A stretch of 36,775 nucleotides of DNA from Chthoniobacterales bacterium. GTDB lineage: Bacteria; Verrucomicrobiota; Verrucomicrobiia; Chthoniobacterales; UBA10450. Numbering within the stretch: the stretch's first letter is position 1; each line of letters begins with the position of its first letter. The stretch is taken from positions 1-36,775 of the forward strand of contig JACDGM010000044.1 in NCBI GenBank assembly GCA_013815325.1, written 5' to 3'. Below, piece by piece: positions 1 to 8,170 of this stretch. The notes under the pieces were generated by a model. That model was not told where the DNA came from and ran no database searches. It saw nothing but the letters and a program-made list of their open reading frames with translations. A program made the translations under genes and the position numbers.

Positions 1-5
1 GTGAG

Positions 6-128
6 GTCTAACCAGGCGATGCAGCCAACCCCTGGCCGCAGTACGCACAAGTTTCTCATGACTCAAACCTCTCATCCCGCCGCCACGTGCGCCCTCGCCA
101 GCGGTGGCTGATCTTGTTCTCGTTAGGT
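6..128 (+). repeat. attC site 1 (integron cassette recombination site)
   Basis: The site opens with inverse core GTCTAAC (6-12) and closes with core GTTAGGT (122-128), fitting the RYYYAAC/GTTRRRY rule. The inner arms are GATGCAGCC on the left and GGCTGATC on the right. They pair except for one unpaired G in the left arm, the extra-helical base typical of attC. The stem continues (CCCTGGC against GCCAGCGG). The gene preceding this site lies off the left edge of the window. Confidence 0.88.
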
Positions 129-418
129 GGTTGTGTGCGCTCGTTGCCAATGACGCTGACCCTCGCTCGATGATCGCCACTGCGCTTCTCAGTCGTTCGA
201 TCACTTCTCGGTTCCAGCGGCTTCGTGAGTTGCAGGTCTGTCCGGCCGTGGAGGCGCGGCTGTGATCCGGACTTCCCGCTCTGGATTCTCTTCCTGCGGC
301 GCGCTGGGAGTTTGGCTCGCCTTTTTCCAGAGTTCTGGTTCAGTGTCGCTCGTGCAGCGGAGCGTTCTCTCATTCCAGACTCTGTTTCTCCACGCCCTCC
401 CTCCAATCCACGTCCACC
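129..418 (+). other. Integron cassette A body, no convincing gene
   Basis: This 290-bp stretch lies between attC 1 and attC 2 and so forms one gene-cassette body. The only plus-strand readings are a GTG-started 70-residue frame (262-474) and a GTG-started 104-residue frame (225-539). Both run into attC 2, have no ribosome-binding site, and are rich in Arg, Ser and Pro, which suggests non-coding sequence. ORF-less cassettes are known in chromosomal arrays, so it may hold a small RNA, a promoter or nothing. Its assignment as a cassette follows from the flanking sites, not from any recognised product. Confidence 0.6.
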
Positions 419-541
419 ACCTAACCAGGCGATGCAGCGAACGAGGACCGCTCCGATGCGTAACTTTGGCGTAGCTAGTTACCTTTCTCCGCGGCGGAGT
501 GGCGCTCCCGTCCTCGTCGCTGATCTTGTGTCTCGTTAGAC
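419..541 (+). repeat. attC site 2
   Basis: Inverse core ACCTAAC (419-425) and core GTTAGAC (535-541) bound a 123-bp site. The left arm GATGCAGC continues as GAACGAGGAC and the right arm reads GTCCTCGTCGCTGATC. The paired stem is therefore longer than in site 1 but of different sequence, with the extra-helical G kept. This conservation of pairing without conservation of sequence supports an attC. Confidence 0.9.
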
Positions 542-554
542 CCTAAGGAATATC

Positions 555-677
555 ATGTACAAGGCGCTCCTGAACGCATACCGGCTGGCTAAGCTCCAGC
601 GGGCGCGTTCCCAGGTGGACAAGGATTACGAGGCCGAGCGAAAGCGATTAACTGCTTCTGGCGTGTCTGAGGAGTAG
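555..677 (+). CDS. Small cassette protein, 40 aa, unknown
   Basis: This is the first gene of cassette B, starting 13 bp after the core of attC 2. AAGGA at 545-549 is well placed as ribosome-binding site for ATG 555. The product is 40 residues, charged and probably helical (MYKALLNAYRLAKLQ start, VDKDYEAERKRL middle), with no signal peptide or membrane segment. I do not recognise the family. The stop TAG (675-677) is in the same frame as the next ORF, which begins 21 bp later. The two could therefore once have been one gene split by a nonsense change, or be two cassette genes. It is too short for most gene callers. Confidence 0.5.
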   Translation: MYKALLNAYRLAKLQRARSQVDKDYEAERKRLTASGVSEE

Positions 678-698
678 GCTTCAACGCAGGCCGGCCAA

Positions 699-1094
699 AT
701 GCACAAAGGAGACTTCCGCTCGACACACACAAACGTGGTCGTCTTTCTCTCGGATCGTTTGGTCGAAGAGGCGGAGCGACTGCAGGTTCCTGTTCCCGAA
801 GGCGAGAAGTATTGGATTCGCTTGAAGTACGCGCCACACCTTCACTTCTCGGAGGAAGGTCAGTCGATTCTGCGCCCCCGCTTGAGGGAGGAGAAGAAGA
901 CGCGCCGAGAGGTCATCAGCTTTTGGTTCAATATTCATCACTGTTATATTAAGTTCACTTGTTGCGATCTTTGCTCTGCTCAAATAGGTCTAACCATGCG
1001 ATGCAGCCAACCGCCGGCCGCTCAGATGCGTAGCTTACTCGTGGCTTCGACATTTCCATTGCAGATTAGGCTCGCTCTCGCCAGCGGTAGCTGA
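699..1094 (+). CDS. Cassette protein, 131 aa or shorter, unknown
   Basis: This is the second ORF of cassette B and it runs about 107 bases into attC 3 before stopping. Cassette ORFs often end inside their attC. The first 65 residues look protein-like (NVVVFLSDRLVEEAERLQVP and a WIRLKYAPHLHF segment). The last 35 residues are encoded by the attC and probably carry no function. No clear ribosome-binding site precedes ATG 699. The frame is shared with the 40-aa ORF upstream, so the true start may lie earlier if the TAG at 675 is a mutation or read error. Family not recognised. Confidence 0.42.
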   Translation: MHKGDFRSTHTNVVVFLSDRLVEEAERLQVPVPEGEKYWIRLKYAPHLHFSEEGQSILRPRLREEKKTRREVISFWFNIHHCYIKFTCCDLCSAQIGLTMRCSQPPAAQMRSLLVASTFPLQIRLALASGS

Positions 1095-1112
1095 TCTTGT
1101 ATCTCGTTAGAC
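988..1112 (+). repeat. attC site 3
   Basis: Inverse core GTCTAAC (988-994) and core GTTAGAC (1106-1112) bound a 125-bp site. The arms GATGCAGCC and GTAGCTGATC, extended by CGCCGGC against GCCAGCGG, pair with the same single extra G. It is the last clear site of the first cluster. Next comes 90 bp without a gene, then a gene on the opposite strand. Confidence 0.9.
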
Positions 1113-1203
1113 GCACAGAGCATTCGCCGCGGTGTTGCACGAAAGAGTGGAGCGGCACCCCCAACCATTGAAAAATTGACAGACTGACCTTGAGTTTCTC
1201 GGC

Positions 1204-2357
1204 CTAACGAGTCTGCCCGGGCGCAGCCAGTGTCCCGACTTCGGCTTTGCTTACCCCTGGCTTGGTGCCGCCCGCCACGAGAATAGAGCCGTCGCTAAGC
1301 AGCGTTTCAGTGTGGTCAAAGTGCACTTCTTTCATCGTGCCGGTAGTCCACGCGGCGGTATCGGGATCGTAGCTTTCCCAGCTGCGGGGATGTTTCCCGT
1401 TCTGGTCCTCCCCGCCCGTCACGACGACCTGACCATTGGCGAGGACAGCACTGAACCGCCAGCGGGCAGTATTTAAAGGCGTAGTGAGAGTCCATTTCCC
1501 GGTCGTCGGGTTAAAGAGCTGGGCGGTGTTCAACGCGCGATCGTCAATCCCAGCCGCAGCGAGCACCGATCCATTCAGCAGGAGCGTCGCGCTTTGATAG
1601 CTGGTCGCCTGCCGCATCTTGCCTGTGGAACTCCATTGACCGGTCGCGGGATCGTAAATCTCCGCCGTATTCAGAGCCTGCCCGCTTCTCCCGTAGCCAC
1701 CGGCGGCAAGGACGCGCCCATCGTTCAAGAGCGTGAGGCTGAAAAACGAGCGGCCGTTGAGCATGTTTCCCGTCTTCGTCCAGTTACCGGTGGCTGGATC
1801 GTAAAGTTCCGCACTCTTCAACTCGGTACCGTTCGAGCCGCCCGCGACCAGGACCTTGCCCGTGGGGAGCAAGACCGCCTCGTGCGCCGAACGAGCGGTG
1901 CCCATGCTGCCCGTTAGGCTCCAAAGACCCGTCGTCGGGTTATAAATTTCGGCGGAGGCGAGATGAGTCTCCGACGAAGTAAATCGCCGGCGACGAGCAC
2001 CCGACCATCGGGCAGGAGAGTGCCGGTATGATAATCTCTTCCGATCGACAGGCTGCCGGTGTCGCTCCATTGCGCCGTCGCCGGATCGAACAACTGCGCG
2101 GTGGAAATCACGTTGAAAAGGTCGTTTCCGCCGGCGACCAGCACCATTCCATTCTCGAGCAAATTCGCCGTGTGGGAATAAACGCTGGGCTGCATCGGGC
2201 CGGTCGGGGTCCATCTGATGCGGACATCCGGGGCCCTTTGCGCGAAAGAGCTGCCGGCGAAAATGCCGGCGGCGATAAAAATGAAGATAATGATTCTTTG
2301 CCGAAGGTTGGGTGCGATCGCGGACACAAGGATATATGGGTCATTCTGCGCAGACAA
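1204..2357 (-). pseudogene. Secreted kelch-like repeat protein, frameshifted
   Basis: Two minus-strand frames together encode about 384 residues. The N-terminal frame (from 2357) has a hydrophobic export signal ending around SSFAQR and the first repeats. The second frame carries the rest down to 1204. Repeats of roughly 50 residues follow the pattern HTATLL[22 protein letters not shown], as in galactose-oxidase/kelch-type beta-propellers of secreted Verrucomicrobia and Acidobacteria proteins. The frame changes near 1983, where GGCGATTT stands for the expected GGCGGATTT, a one-base loss. The stop codon TAG is the TAG of a CTCGTTAG octamer at 1203-1210, so the 3' end may also be cut. A sequencing error is an alternative for the frameshift. 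It is related to the intact gene at 4905-6104. Confidence 0.75.
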
Positions 2358-2736
2358 TGAAAATAAGGAAACGAAAAAAGACCCAAGAAGCCTGCGGAGC
2401 GGAGCATGGGGTCAGGAGAATATTCTTGCCTTGGCTTCGGGGAGACGGCACTAAGGAGCTGCGCCCAAACAGGTGCGAATCGCACGGAGCTACCCGGAGC
2501 GACAAGTGTCAGCCCAAGCGTGCCAGGCAGGAACCGATCTGCGCCTTCGAAGAAAAATATCGGCACGGCAAACTCAAGCCCTAGATCCATACACTATTCG
2601 TTCCTCTAGAGACGTCCTTCTATCAGGTGATGTGTCGGGAGATCAGCATGAGTTAAGCGTGGCCGCGCCGATGGCGCCCGCCGTGCGAGCGGGAGCGTTG
2701 GCCTGAAACAAGGGATCGATGCGTACGGTGCCGGTG
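2358..2736. other. Gap without a supported gene
   Basis: Overlapping short frames exist on both strands but none has a ribosome-binding site, a recognisable motif or a sensible composition. The part next to 2357 is the upstream region of the kelch-like gene and may hold its promoter. I could not pick one out. Confidence 0.5.
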
Positions 2737-2790
2737 AACCAATCGGACGGTCCTTTGCTGGATGGTTGCGAACCACTTCGTTTGATTTCC
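2737..2790 (+). repeat. Direct repeat flanking the DNA ligase, copy A
   Basis: A 54-bp segment beginning AACCAATCGGACGGTCC and ending TTTGATTTCC recurs at 3941-3993 in the same orientation. The copies differ at five positions plus a one-base gap. The two copies bracket the Lig E gene. Confidence 0.85.
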
Positions 2791-2879
2791 ATTTCGGAGT
2801 CTCTTTACTTGATCACAGCGAGCTAAACAAATGCGCGTCGAAACTGGCGAAACGCCGCCGCACAGCTGGCCGCGCGTCG

Positions 2880-3767
2880 TCAATCACGGCGCACGCGCAG
2901 ATAGGAAGGAAACCGCGGCAGGCCCTTCGCCGTCAGCCCCCGGAACCGATAAGTGATGACGGTTCCCACAGGCGGCGGCGATTTCCTCTGCACGTCTGTA
3001 AAGCCCGTGCCGATTGAAAATGCCTTGCCGTCGGCTGTCCGCACGTGGAGCGAGCCGAGTTCGCCCGCGAACTTTCCCCGCCCTGCTTCGTATCCAACGA
3101 CGGTCGCTTCCGCGTCGTCGTAGGGCTTGACTTTGAGCAAGGTAGGCGACCGCCTGGCCTCGTATCGCGACTCCGGCTGGCGCAGCATCAATCCTTCGCC
3201 GCCCAGCCCGACCACGCGATCGCGCTCGGCAAGGAGTTGCTCCATTCCGAGGCAACGCTCTTGCACAACCACTTTGGCGAAGCGATTCTCTCGGGACAGA
3301 GTCCCCTGCAAAAACTGCATTCGTTTCTCGAAGGTTCCTTCAGCCTGCGGCGCGTCGAAGACCATGAAGTGAACGCGTTTCCAGCGATCATCAGGCGTCT
3401 CGGAAAGCACTATGCTGATTGTCTCCTCAAATTTTCCGCGGCCAATCCACAGCTCGCCATCTAAAGCGACGTCCTGAGGCAATTCCGCAAGGAAATAATC
3501 CGGCGCGTGAATCGGCTTTCCCTTGCGGCTCCACAGCTTCCGGCCGTCCCAGTAGCCGCGCAGGCCATCATATTTTTCGCTCATCCACCAGCCGCTGGGA
3601 TCGATGGATGGATTCCACACATTTGCGAGCAGCAGGCCCGGGCTCTGCTTCTCCGCCGAAGGGTTTGCGGCAGGCACGTCTTCGCCTTTCGCCGCGGCCG
3701 CGCAAAGCATTATAACGCCCGCCGCCAACCCGAGGACGGTCACGCGCCACCATGGGGGATGCCTCAT
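2880..3767 (-). CDS. ligE: ATP-dependent DNA ligase, Lig E-like, exported
   Basis: The product seals nicks in DNA using ATP. All core ligase motifs are visible in the 295-residue product: the adenylated lysine in EKYDG (K65), LDGELW, GGEGLMLR and LKVKPY, followed by a C-terminal OB-fold ending LPRFPSYLRVR. An N-terminal hydrophobic segment with a cleavable signal (VTVLGLAAGVIMLCAAAA) indicates a periplasmic enzyme. This and the minimal two-domain size are typical of Lig E, a group linked to DNA uptake or extracellular DNA. I chose the start at the Met just before the signal peptide. A longer in-frame start at 3884 would add 39 Arg-rich residues before it. The gene stands alone between two copies of a 54-bp direct repeat. 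Any link to cassette acquisition is inference. Confidence 0.85.
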   Translation of the reverse strand: MRHPPWWRVTVLGLAAGVIMLCAAAAKGEDVPAANPSAEKQSPGLLLANVWNPSIDPSGWWMSEKYDGLRGYWDGRKLWSRKGKPIHAPDYFLAELPQDVALDGELWIGRGKFEETISIVLSETPDDRWKRVHFMVFDAPQAEGTFEKRMQFLQGTLSRENRFAKVVVQERCLGMEQLLAERDRVVGLGGEGLMLRQPESRYEARRSPTLLKVKPYDDAEATVVGYEAGRGKFAGELGSLHVRTADGKAFSIGTGFTDVQRKSPPPVGTVITYRFRGLTAKGLPRFPSYLRVRRD

Positions 3768-3940
3768 CTCAAGAGCGTGACAATATGAGCGAGCGCTGTC
3801 AAGCCTCCGCAACCTCCTCGCGAACGAGTCTCTCTCGAGACTTTCGGTCTCGTTCCAGAAAGCATTGCGCGCCGACCGAGTCATCCAATGCTTCTCGTTA
3901 GGGGGAAATCAACGACATCGCCCCGGCGAATGTATCGATA

Positions 3941-3993
3941 AACCAATCGGCCGGTCCTTTGCTGGAGGTTGTGAACGGCTTCTTTTGATTTCC
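3941..3993 (+). repeat. Direct repeat flanking the DNA ligase, copy B
   Basis: This is the second copy of the repeat at 2737-2790, about 89% identical by eye. It lies 174 bp upstream of the ligase start. A CTCGTTAG octamer lies 40 bp to its left, at 3894-3901. Confidence 0.85.
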
Positions 3994-4154
3994 TGATTTG
4001 TTTGCCCATGATGGGCGCAATGAACTGGCCAGGAATGACGCGGGAAACCAGTTTTATCTTTTAGTCTCTCTTAAGCACGCTATCCGCATAGCGGAACGAA
4101 ACCGATGGAGCCGCGATGAATTGCGCATCGCGTTGAATCCGAGAGCGGACCGAC
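3994..4154. other. Gap without a supported gene
   Basis: I see no gene here. A plus-strand frame from 3998 to 4399 is the antisense of the cardiolipin synthase fragment for most of its length and is not credible. Confidence 0.4.
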
Positions 4155-4557
4155 GCGGGGGAAGCTGCGGGATCGTGGCGCGCTCACAAGACTGGACCGA
4201 GCATCGCGACCGCGTTATCCCAGAGCCGGCGCGTGATGGGGCACCGGGCGACCATCTCGGTCGTCACTTCGTGCGATTGGGCCAGATATTCATCCTGGCG
4301 GCGGCGTATCTCGGCGGTGAGCGCGGAATCGTAGAGCAGGATGTTGTTCTCATAGTTCAGGTCGAAGCTGCGCCGGGTCCATATTGGCGGAGCCGATGAG
4401 CGTGATCGCGCCATCGAGGGTGACAGACTTGGTGTGCAGCAGCCCGCCCGCGTATTCAAAAATGCGAACGCCGGCGGCCACCAAGTCGGCGTAGTAACTG
4501 CGACTGGCCGCCCGCACGAATAAGGACTGCGCGCCGGAAGGCTGAGCGTGGTCGCGA
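4155..4557 (+). repeat. Partial duplication of cardiolipin synthase 3' region, copy 1
   Basis: About 400 bp here match 6288-6698 in the same orientation at roughly 90% identity by eye. The match covers the 3' end of the cardiolipin synthase gene and about 30 bp beyond its stop. It ends abruptly at GTGGTCGCGA near 4557. The kelch-like gene 4905-6104 sits between the copies. Confidence 0.85.
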
Positions 4558-4727
4558 GTATGATCTGTCGGTTCTTTCCTGGCGGGTTGCGCAAACGGCT
4601 GGGGCGCGTCGGGCGCCGGAAGCTCGAGCACCGGCGCCACGAATGCGGTCTCGGGGCCAGGTGGAGTTGGCACTTCCGAAGTCGGCGCTGGCGCGAGCAG
4701 CAGTGGTGGCGGCGCCCATTCTGGTCG
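4184..4727 (-). pseudogene. Truncated, frameshifted cardiolipin synthase fragment joined to a proline-rich remnant
   Basis: From 4557 down to 4184 the minus strand encodes the last 120 or so residues of a phospholipase-D-type synthase. It includes the second HKD motif HTKSVTLDG and GSAN, and the same MLGPVL end as the intact gene at 6318-7772. One extra base after GSANMDP (near 4380) shifts the frame, so the second half reads in another frame. Upstream, from about 4727 to 4558, the reading frame is an unrelated proline/alanine-rich stretch (EWAPPPLLLAPAPTSEVPTP start) fused in frame with the fragment. The remnant begins at a GTTAGGC core-like word (4727-4733). It is non-functional as a synthase: no N-terminal domain and only one HKD motif. 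Confidence 0.75.
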
Positions 4728-4904
4728 TTAGGCGGTTGGCGATGCACATGGTGGCACCGGTTCGGCGTCTACTCCGAAGCCGTTATCAAGTAACCGACGC
4801 AACCCCACGGCGCCAGTGTTGACTTGATAGGGAGCCCTGAGCCGTTTTGCTTGACCCGCGAATACCATTGACATCTTCGGGGCGTCTCCTCTAAAAAATT
4901 CTTC

Positions 4905-6104
4905 ATGAAAAGGAAAGAGAATATTGGCCTCCACGCTTCGGCGTCTCAAATCGCAGTCATCTCACTGTCGGCGGTGTTACTGACGCTCACCGCAGCGCCT
5001 GCGAGAAGTCAATCCGAGCAAGAGCCCGCTGGCGCGGACCTGGCATTCCAGACGGATGCTCCCGCGACAGGAAGCTGGAGGGAGACTGGCCGCATGACCA
5101 CCAAACGCCTCAGTCACACGGCGACGCTGCTCTCCAATGGCCAGGTACTGGTGGCGGGGGGAGAGGATTCTGACGGTTTTTTGTTGAACAGTGCGGAACT
5201 GTATTCTCCGGCTGCGAGGACATGGACAGCGACCGGTAGCCTCGGCACCAGACGTGCATTTCACACCGCGACGCTGCTGCCCTCAGGCAAGGTACTAGTG
5301 GCGGGAGGATTAGACGGCCCCGAGTTCTTGAAGAGTGCGGAACTGTATGACCCGGCTGCGGGGACGTGGACACCCACCGCGAGCATGCGCACCTTGCGCG
5401 AGGCTCACACGGCAACGTTGCTGCCTTCAGGCAAGGTACTGGTGGCGGCAGGGTCCGATGGCACGAATTTATTGAGCAGCGCGAACCTGTATGATCCGGC
5501 CACTGGGAGGTGGATGAACACAGGCAGCCTCAGCACCGCGCGCGATGGTCATACCGCGACACTGCTGCCCTCGGGCAAAGTGCTCGTGGTGGGGGGGAGC
5601 AACGGTTTCCATAGTTACCTGAGTAGCGCGGAACTGTATGATCCGGCTGCGGGGACGTGGACGGCGACCGGGAGCCTTGCCACCGCACGTGAATTACACA
5701 CCGCGACGCTGCTGCCCTCAGGCCAGGTGCTGGTGGCGGGGGGACTGGGATTCGCTATCGGCGATCCCATATACTTGAGCAGCGCGGAACTGTATGATCC
5801 GGCGACTGGGAGTTGGACGGCGACCGGGAACCTCGCCATCGAACGCGCCTATCACACGGCGACGCTGCTGCCCTCAGGCAAGGTGCTAGTGGCGGCAGGA
5901 TTCAGTTTCAATGGTGTTGGTTACAGTTACCCGACCAGCGCGGAACTTTACGATCCGGCTGCGGGGAGTTGGACAGCGACAGGCAGCCTCAATACACCAC
6001 GCTACCTACATACCTTGACGCTGCTGTCTTCAGGCAGGGTGCTGGTGGCAGGGGGGTACAATGACAACGACTTTTCCCTGAAGAGCGCGGAACAGTATCA
6101 CTAA
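4905..6104 (+). CDS. Secreted kelch-like repeat protein
   Basis: The 399-residue product has an N-terminal export signal (hydrophobic VISLSAVLLTLTAAPARS) followed by seven repeats of about 50 residues. Each has the pattern [16 protein letters not shown], then [12 protein letters not shown], then TATGSL. These are kelch/galactose-oxidase-type blades, so a seven-bladed propeller in the periplasm, on the surface or outside the cell is likely. Propellers of this kind bind carbohydrate or protein. No catalytic residues can be assigned. Repeats three to six are very alike at DNA level, which suggests internal duplication. ATG 4905 follows within 20 bp of a weak purine-rich stretch. The gene lies between the two copies of the cardiolipin synthase 3' duplication and is a paralogue of the frameshifted gene at 1204-2357. 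Confidence 0.85.
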   Translation: MKRKENIGLHASASQIAVISLSAVLLTLTAAPARSQSEQEPAGADLAFQTDAPATGSWRETGRMTTKRLSHTATLLSNGQVLVAGGEDSDGFLLNSAELYSPAARTWTATGSLGTRRAFHTATLLPSGKVLVAGGLDGPEFLKSAELYDPAAGTWTPTASMRTLREAHTATLLPSGKVLVAAGSDGTNLLSSANLYDPATGRWMNTGSLSTARDGHTATLLPSGKVLVVGGSNGFHSYLSSAELYDPAAGTWTATGSLATARELHTATLLPSGQVLVAGGLGFAIGDPIYLSSAELYDPATGSWTATGNLAIERAYHTATLLPSGKVLVAAGFSFNGVGYSYPTSAELYDPAAGSWTATGSLNTPRYLHTLTLLSSGRVLVAGGYNDNDFSLKSAEQYH

Positions 6105-6287
6105 GGCTTGGGCTTTGATTCCAACTGGCAACCTTCACTCTCACCACGCTCTCGCCCTCAATCTTGCCAGGTAGCGTCGCGCTGACCGCTTTCGGCTCAC
6201 ACTTCAAAGGCATCTCCAAAGCTTCCGGCGGCAACGGGAAGACAGAGTGAAAACGGGAAGGTAGAGGGTAGAAATAAGCCGGCAAAC

Positions 6288-6698
6288 GCGGGGGGAAGCT
6301 GCGGGAGAGCGGCGCGCTCACAAGACTGGGCCGAGCATCGCGACGGCGTTATCCCAGAGCCGGCGCGTGATGGGCCACCGGGCGACCATCTCGGCCGTCA
6401 CTTCGTGCGATTGAGCCAGATATTCCTCCTGGCGGCGGCGCATCGCGGCGGTCAGCGCGGAATCGTAGAACAGGATGTTGTTCTCGTAGTTCAGGTCGAA
6501 ACTGCGGCGATCCAGATTGGCGGAACCGATGAGCGTGATCGCACCATCGAGGGTGACAGACTTGGTGTGCAGCAGCCCGTCCTCGTATTCAAAAATGCGA
6601 ACGCCGGCGGCCAACAAGTCGGCGTAGTAACTGCGACTGGCTGCCTGCACGAACAAGGAGTCATTGCGCGCCGGAAGGATGAGGGTGGTCGCGACGCC
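6288..6698 (+). repeat. Partial duplication of cardiolipin synthase 3' region, copy 2
   Basis: This is the counterpart of 4155-4557 and belongs to the intact gene. The direct-repeat arrangement around the kelch-like gene fits a tandem duplication followed by partial deletion, or insertion of a kelch segment. Confidence 0.85.
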
Positions 6699-7772
6699 AC
6701 GATAAGCGCTCGCGCAGAGCGCGGTCTGCATGGCCTCGTCGGGCACGTAGTAGGGGGTGGTGATGCAGAGCTCGCGCCGGGCAGCATACATCAGCGTCTC
6801 GAACACTTCGGGCATGGCGGAATTGCGCACCGTCGGCCCGGTGCCGATGACCTGCGCGGTAAGACCGGGCTCGGCGGGAGGCAGCGGACGCCGCAGGAGC
6901 TCGCGGATGTCTTCGTTTCCTTGCGCCATCCAGTCGCTGGCAAAGAGATACTGGTTCTGCCGGGCGATGGGGCCTTCGAAACGCATCAGCGCATCCACCC
7001 ACGGCGCATATTTTGCCTTGATCCGGAACTCGGGGTCGGCGCAGTTCTGGCTCCCGCAGTAGGTGATCCAATCGTCGATCACGACGATCTTGCGATGATT
7101 CCGCAGGTCGATCCGGCCATGCAACGGTCGCAGCAGGAGGTGGCCGACCGGCAGGGCACTGGCGACGTTCACGCCGGCAGCGTGCATCGTCGGCCAATGC
7201 TCGGAGTCAATCATGATGCGCGAGCCGAGGCCATCAGCCATCACCCGGCAGGTGACCTTGCGCGCCGCGGCGCGCTGGAGCGCTTCCACCACCTTCAGCC
7301 CGTTGTTATCCGGCAGCCAGATATAGAAGAGCAGGTGCACATGGTCCTTCGCGGCATCGATGTCTGCGACGAGCGACTCGATGCTGGCATTGGAATCCGC
7401 CAGCAGTCGCCCGCGGTTCCCACCGACGGGGTCAAAGCCATTCACCGAACGCCCGACGAGGAAGACGTGCGCATAACTCTCTGGGATATGCGCCTGCCGA
7501 GCTGGCACGTCGGAGCCAGGTGCGTCGCCGATGCGCGGCATGCCGGCAAGCACTCCCTGGAGGCGCCGGGCACGGCGTCGCCCGATATTCGTCTCGCCGA
7601 GGAGAAGATAAGAGATCATCCCGACTCCGGGCAGGACGAGAATCATCACGATCCAGGCAATCCGCGAAGCGGGTTCCCGGTGCGGTCGCAGGATCACGCG
7701 CGCGATCACGGCGAGGTGGGCGAGGAAGAGCAGGAGCGCTCCCAGCGAGGAAAAGAACGAGTATCCAGTCAT
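6318..7772 (-). CDS. cls: Cardiolipin synthase (phospholipase D family)
   Basis: This 484-residue membrane enzyme joins two phosphatidylglycerols into cardiolipin. Two N-terminal membrane segments (about residues 8-27 and 38-57) precede two phospholipase-D catalytic motifs. These are H226-x-K228-x4-D233 in HRKIVVIDD and H402-x-K404-x4-D409 in HTKSVTLDG, each followed by a GSxN motif. Length, order and spacing match bacterial Cls enzymes. ATG 7772 is the natural start because the first membrane segment follows at once. A 12-bp-stem hairpin lies just upstream at 7798-7829 and ends transcription from the SDR remnant. A partial copy lies at 4184-4557. The long frame on the opposite strand (6405-7997) is an antisense artefact. 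Confidence 0.92.
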   Translation of the reverse strand: MTGYSFFSSLGALLLFLAHLAVIARVILRPHREPASRIAWIVMILVLPGVGMISYLLLGETNIGRRRARRLQGVLAGMPRIGDAPGSDVPARQAHIPESYAHVFLVGRSVNGFDPVGGNRGRLLADSNASIESLVADIDAAKDHVHLLFYIWLPDNNGLKVVEALQRAAARKVTCRVMADGLGSRIMIDSEHWPTMHAAGVNVASALPVGHLLLRPLHGRIDLRNHRKIVVIDDWITYCGSQNCADPEFRIKAKYAPWVDALMRFEGPIARQNQYLFASDWMAQGNEDIRELLRRPLPPAEPGLTAQVIGTGPTVRNSAMPEVFETLMYAARRELCITTPYYVPDEAMQTALCASAYRGVATTLILPARNDSLFVQAASRSYYADLLAAGVRIFEYEDGLLHTKSVTLDGAITLIGSANLDRRSFDLNYENNILFYDSALTAAMRRRQEEYLAQSHEVTAEMVARWPITRRLWDNAVAMLGPVL

Positions 7773-7797
7773 GCCTCGCCGCTTTTACTAACAGAGC

Positions 7798-7829
7798 GCC
7801 GCGCGATTGAAACAGCCCAATCGCGCGGC
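7798..7829 (-). terminator. Hairpin between SDR remnant and cardiolipin synthase
   Basis: GCCGCGCGATTG (7798-7809) and CAATCGCGCGGC (7818-7829) form a perfect 12-bp stem with an 8-base loop. It lies just downstream of the minus-strand SDR remnant and upstream of cls. A T-run is not obvious on either side. Confidence 0.6.
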
Positions 7830-7842
7830 TGCCGTGGTCGCC

Positions 7843-8170
7843 TTAGTTTGCCTTGGCAATCAGCGCGGCGCTCGTCTCCCAGAGTCGCGCCGCCACTTCG
7901 CTGTCATAGCTCAGCGGCGACGAGCGGACTTCTTTTCCTTGAGGAAATAGCGTCCGCCGAGCGCCGGGCAGGCCGGATCGCTCGCCAGCTTGATTAGTGG
8001 TTGCGCTCCGCGCTCCGCCGAGATCATAAAGGGCTGCGCCACGAGCGTGAACAGCCGGAGAAGGCCGTGACTCGACCCCAGATGCCGGTGCGCACCACGC
8101 CGGGATGCAGGCAATTCGCCGTCACCCCGCTGCCACGGAGCCGCCGGTCCAGCTCGTCGTCATTGGACCG
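7843..8170 (-). pseudogene. Short-chain dehydrogenase/reductase, C-terminal remnant
   Basis: Three minus-strand frames in succession give the C-terminal third of a retinol-dehydrogenase-type SDR. They read GVTANCLHPGVVRTGIWG, then AQPFMISAERGAQPLIKLAS with GGRYF, then KEVRSSPLSYDSEVAARLWE ending at TAA 7843-7845. The catalytic YxxxK region and the nucleotide-binding GxxxGxG are absent. At least two frameshifts (near 8050 and 7925) and the missing N-terminus make it a decayed gene. Confidence 0.75.

Noticed and set aside
56-406. 116-residue minus-strand frame across attC 1
   Set aside because: Arg/Ser-rich and antisense to an attC and a cassette body, with no domain.
6405-7997. 530-residue plus-strand frame
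   Set aside because: Antisense to the cardiolipin synthase gene, whose catalytic motifs are on the minus strand. Its sequence is His/Asp/Arg-rich as expected of a shadow.
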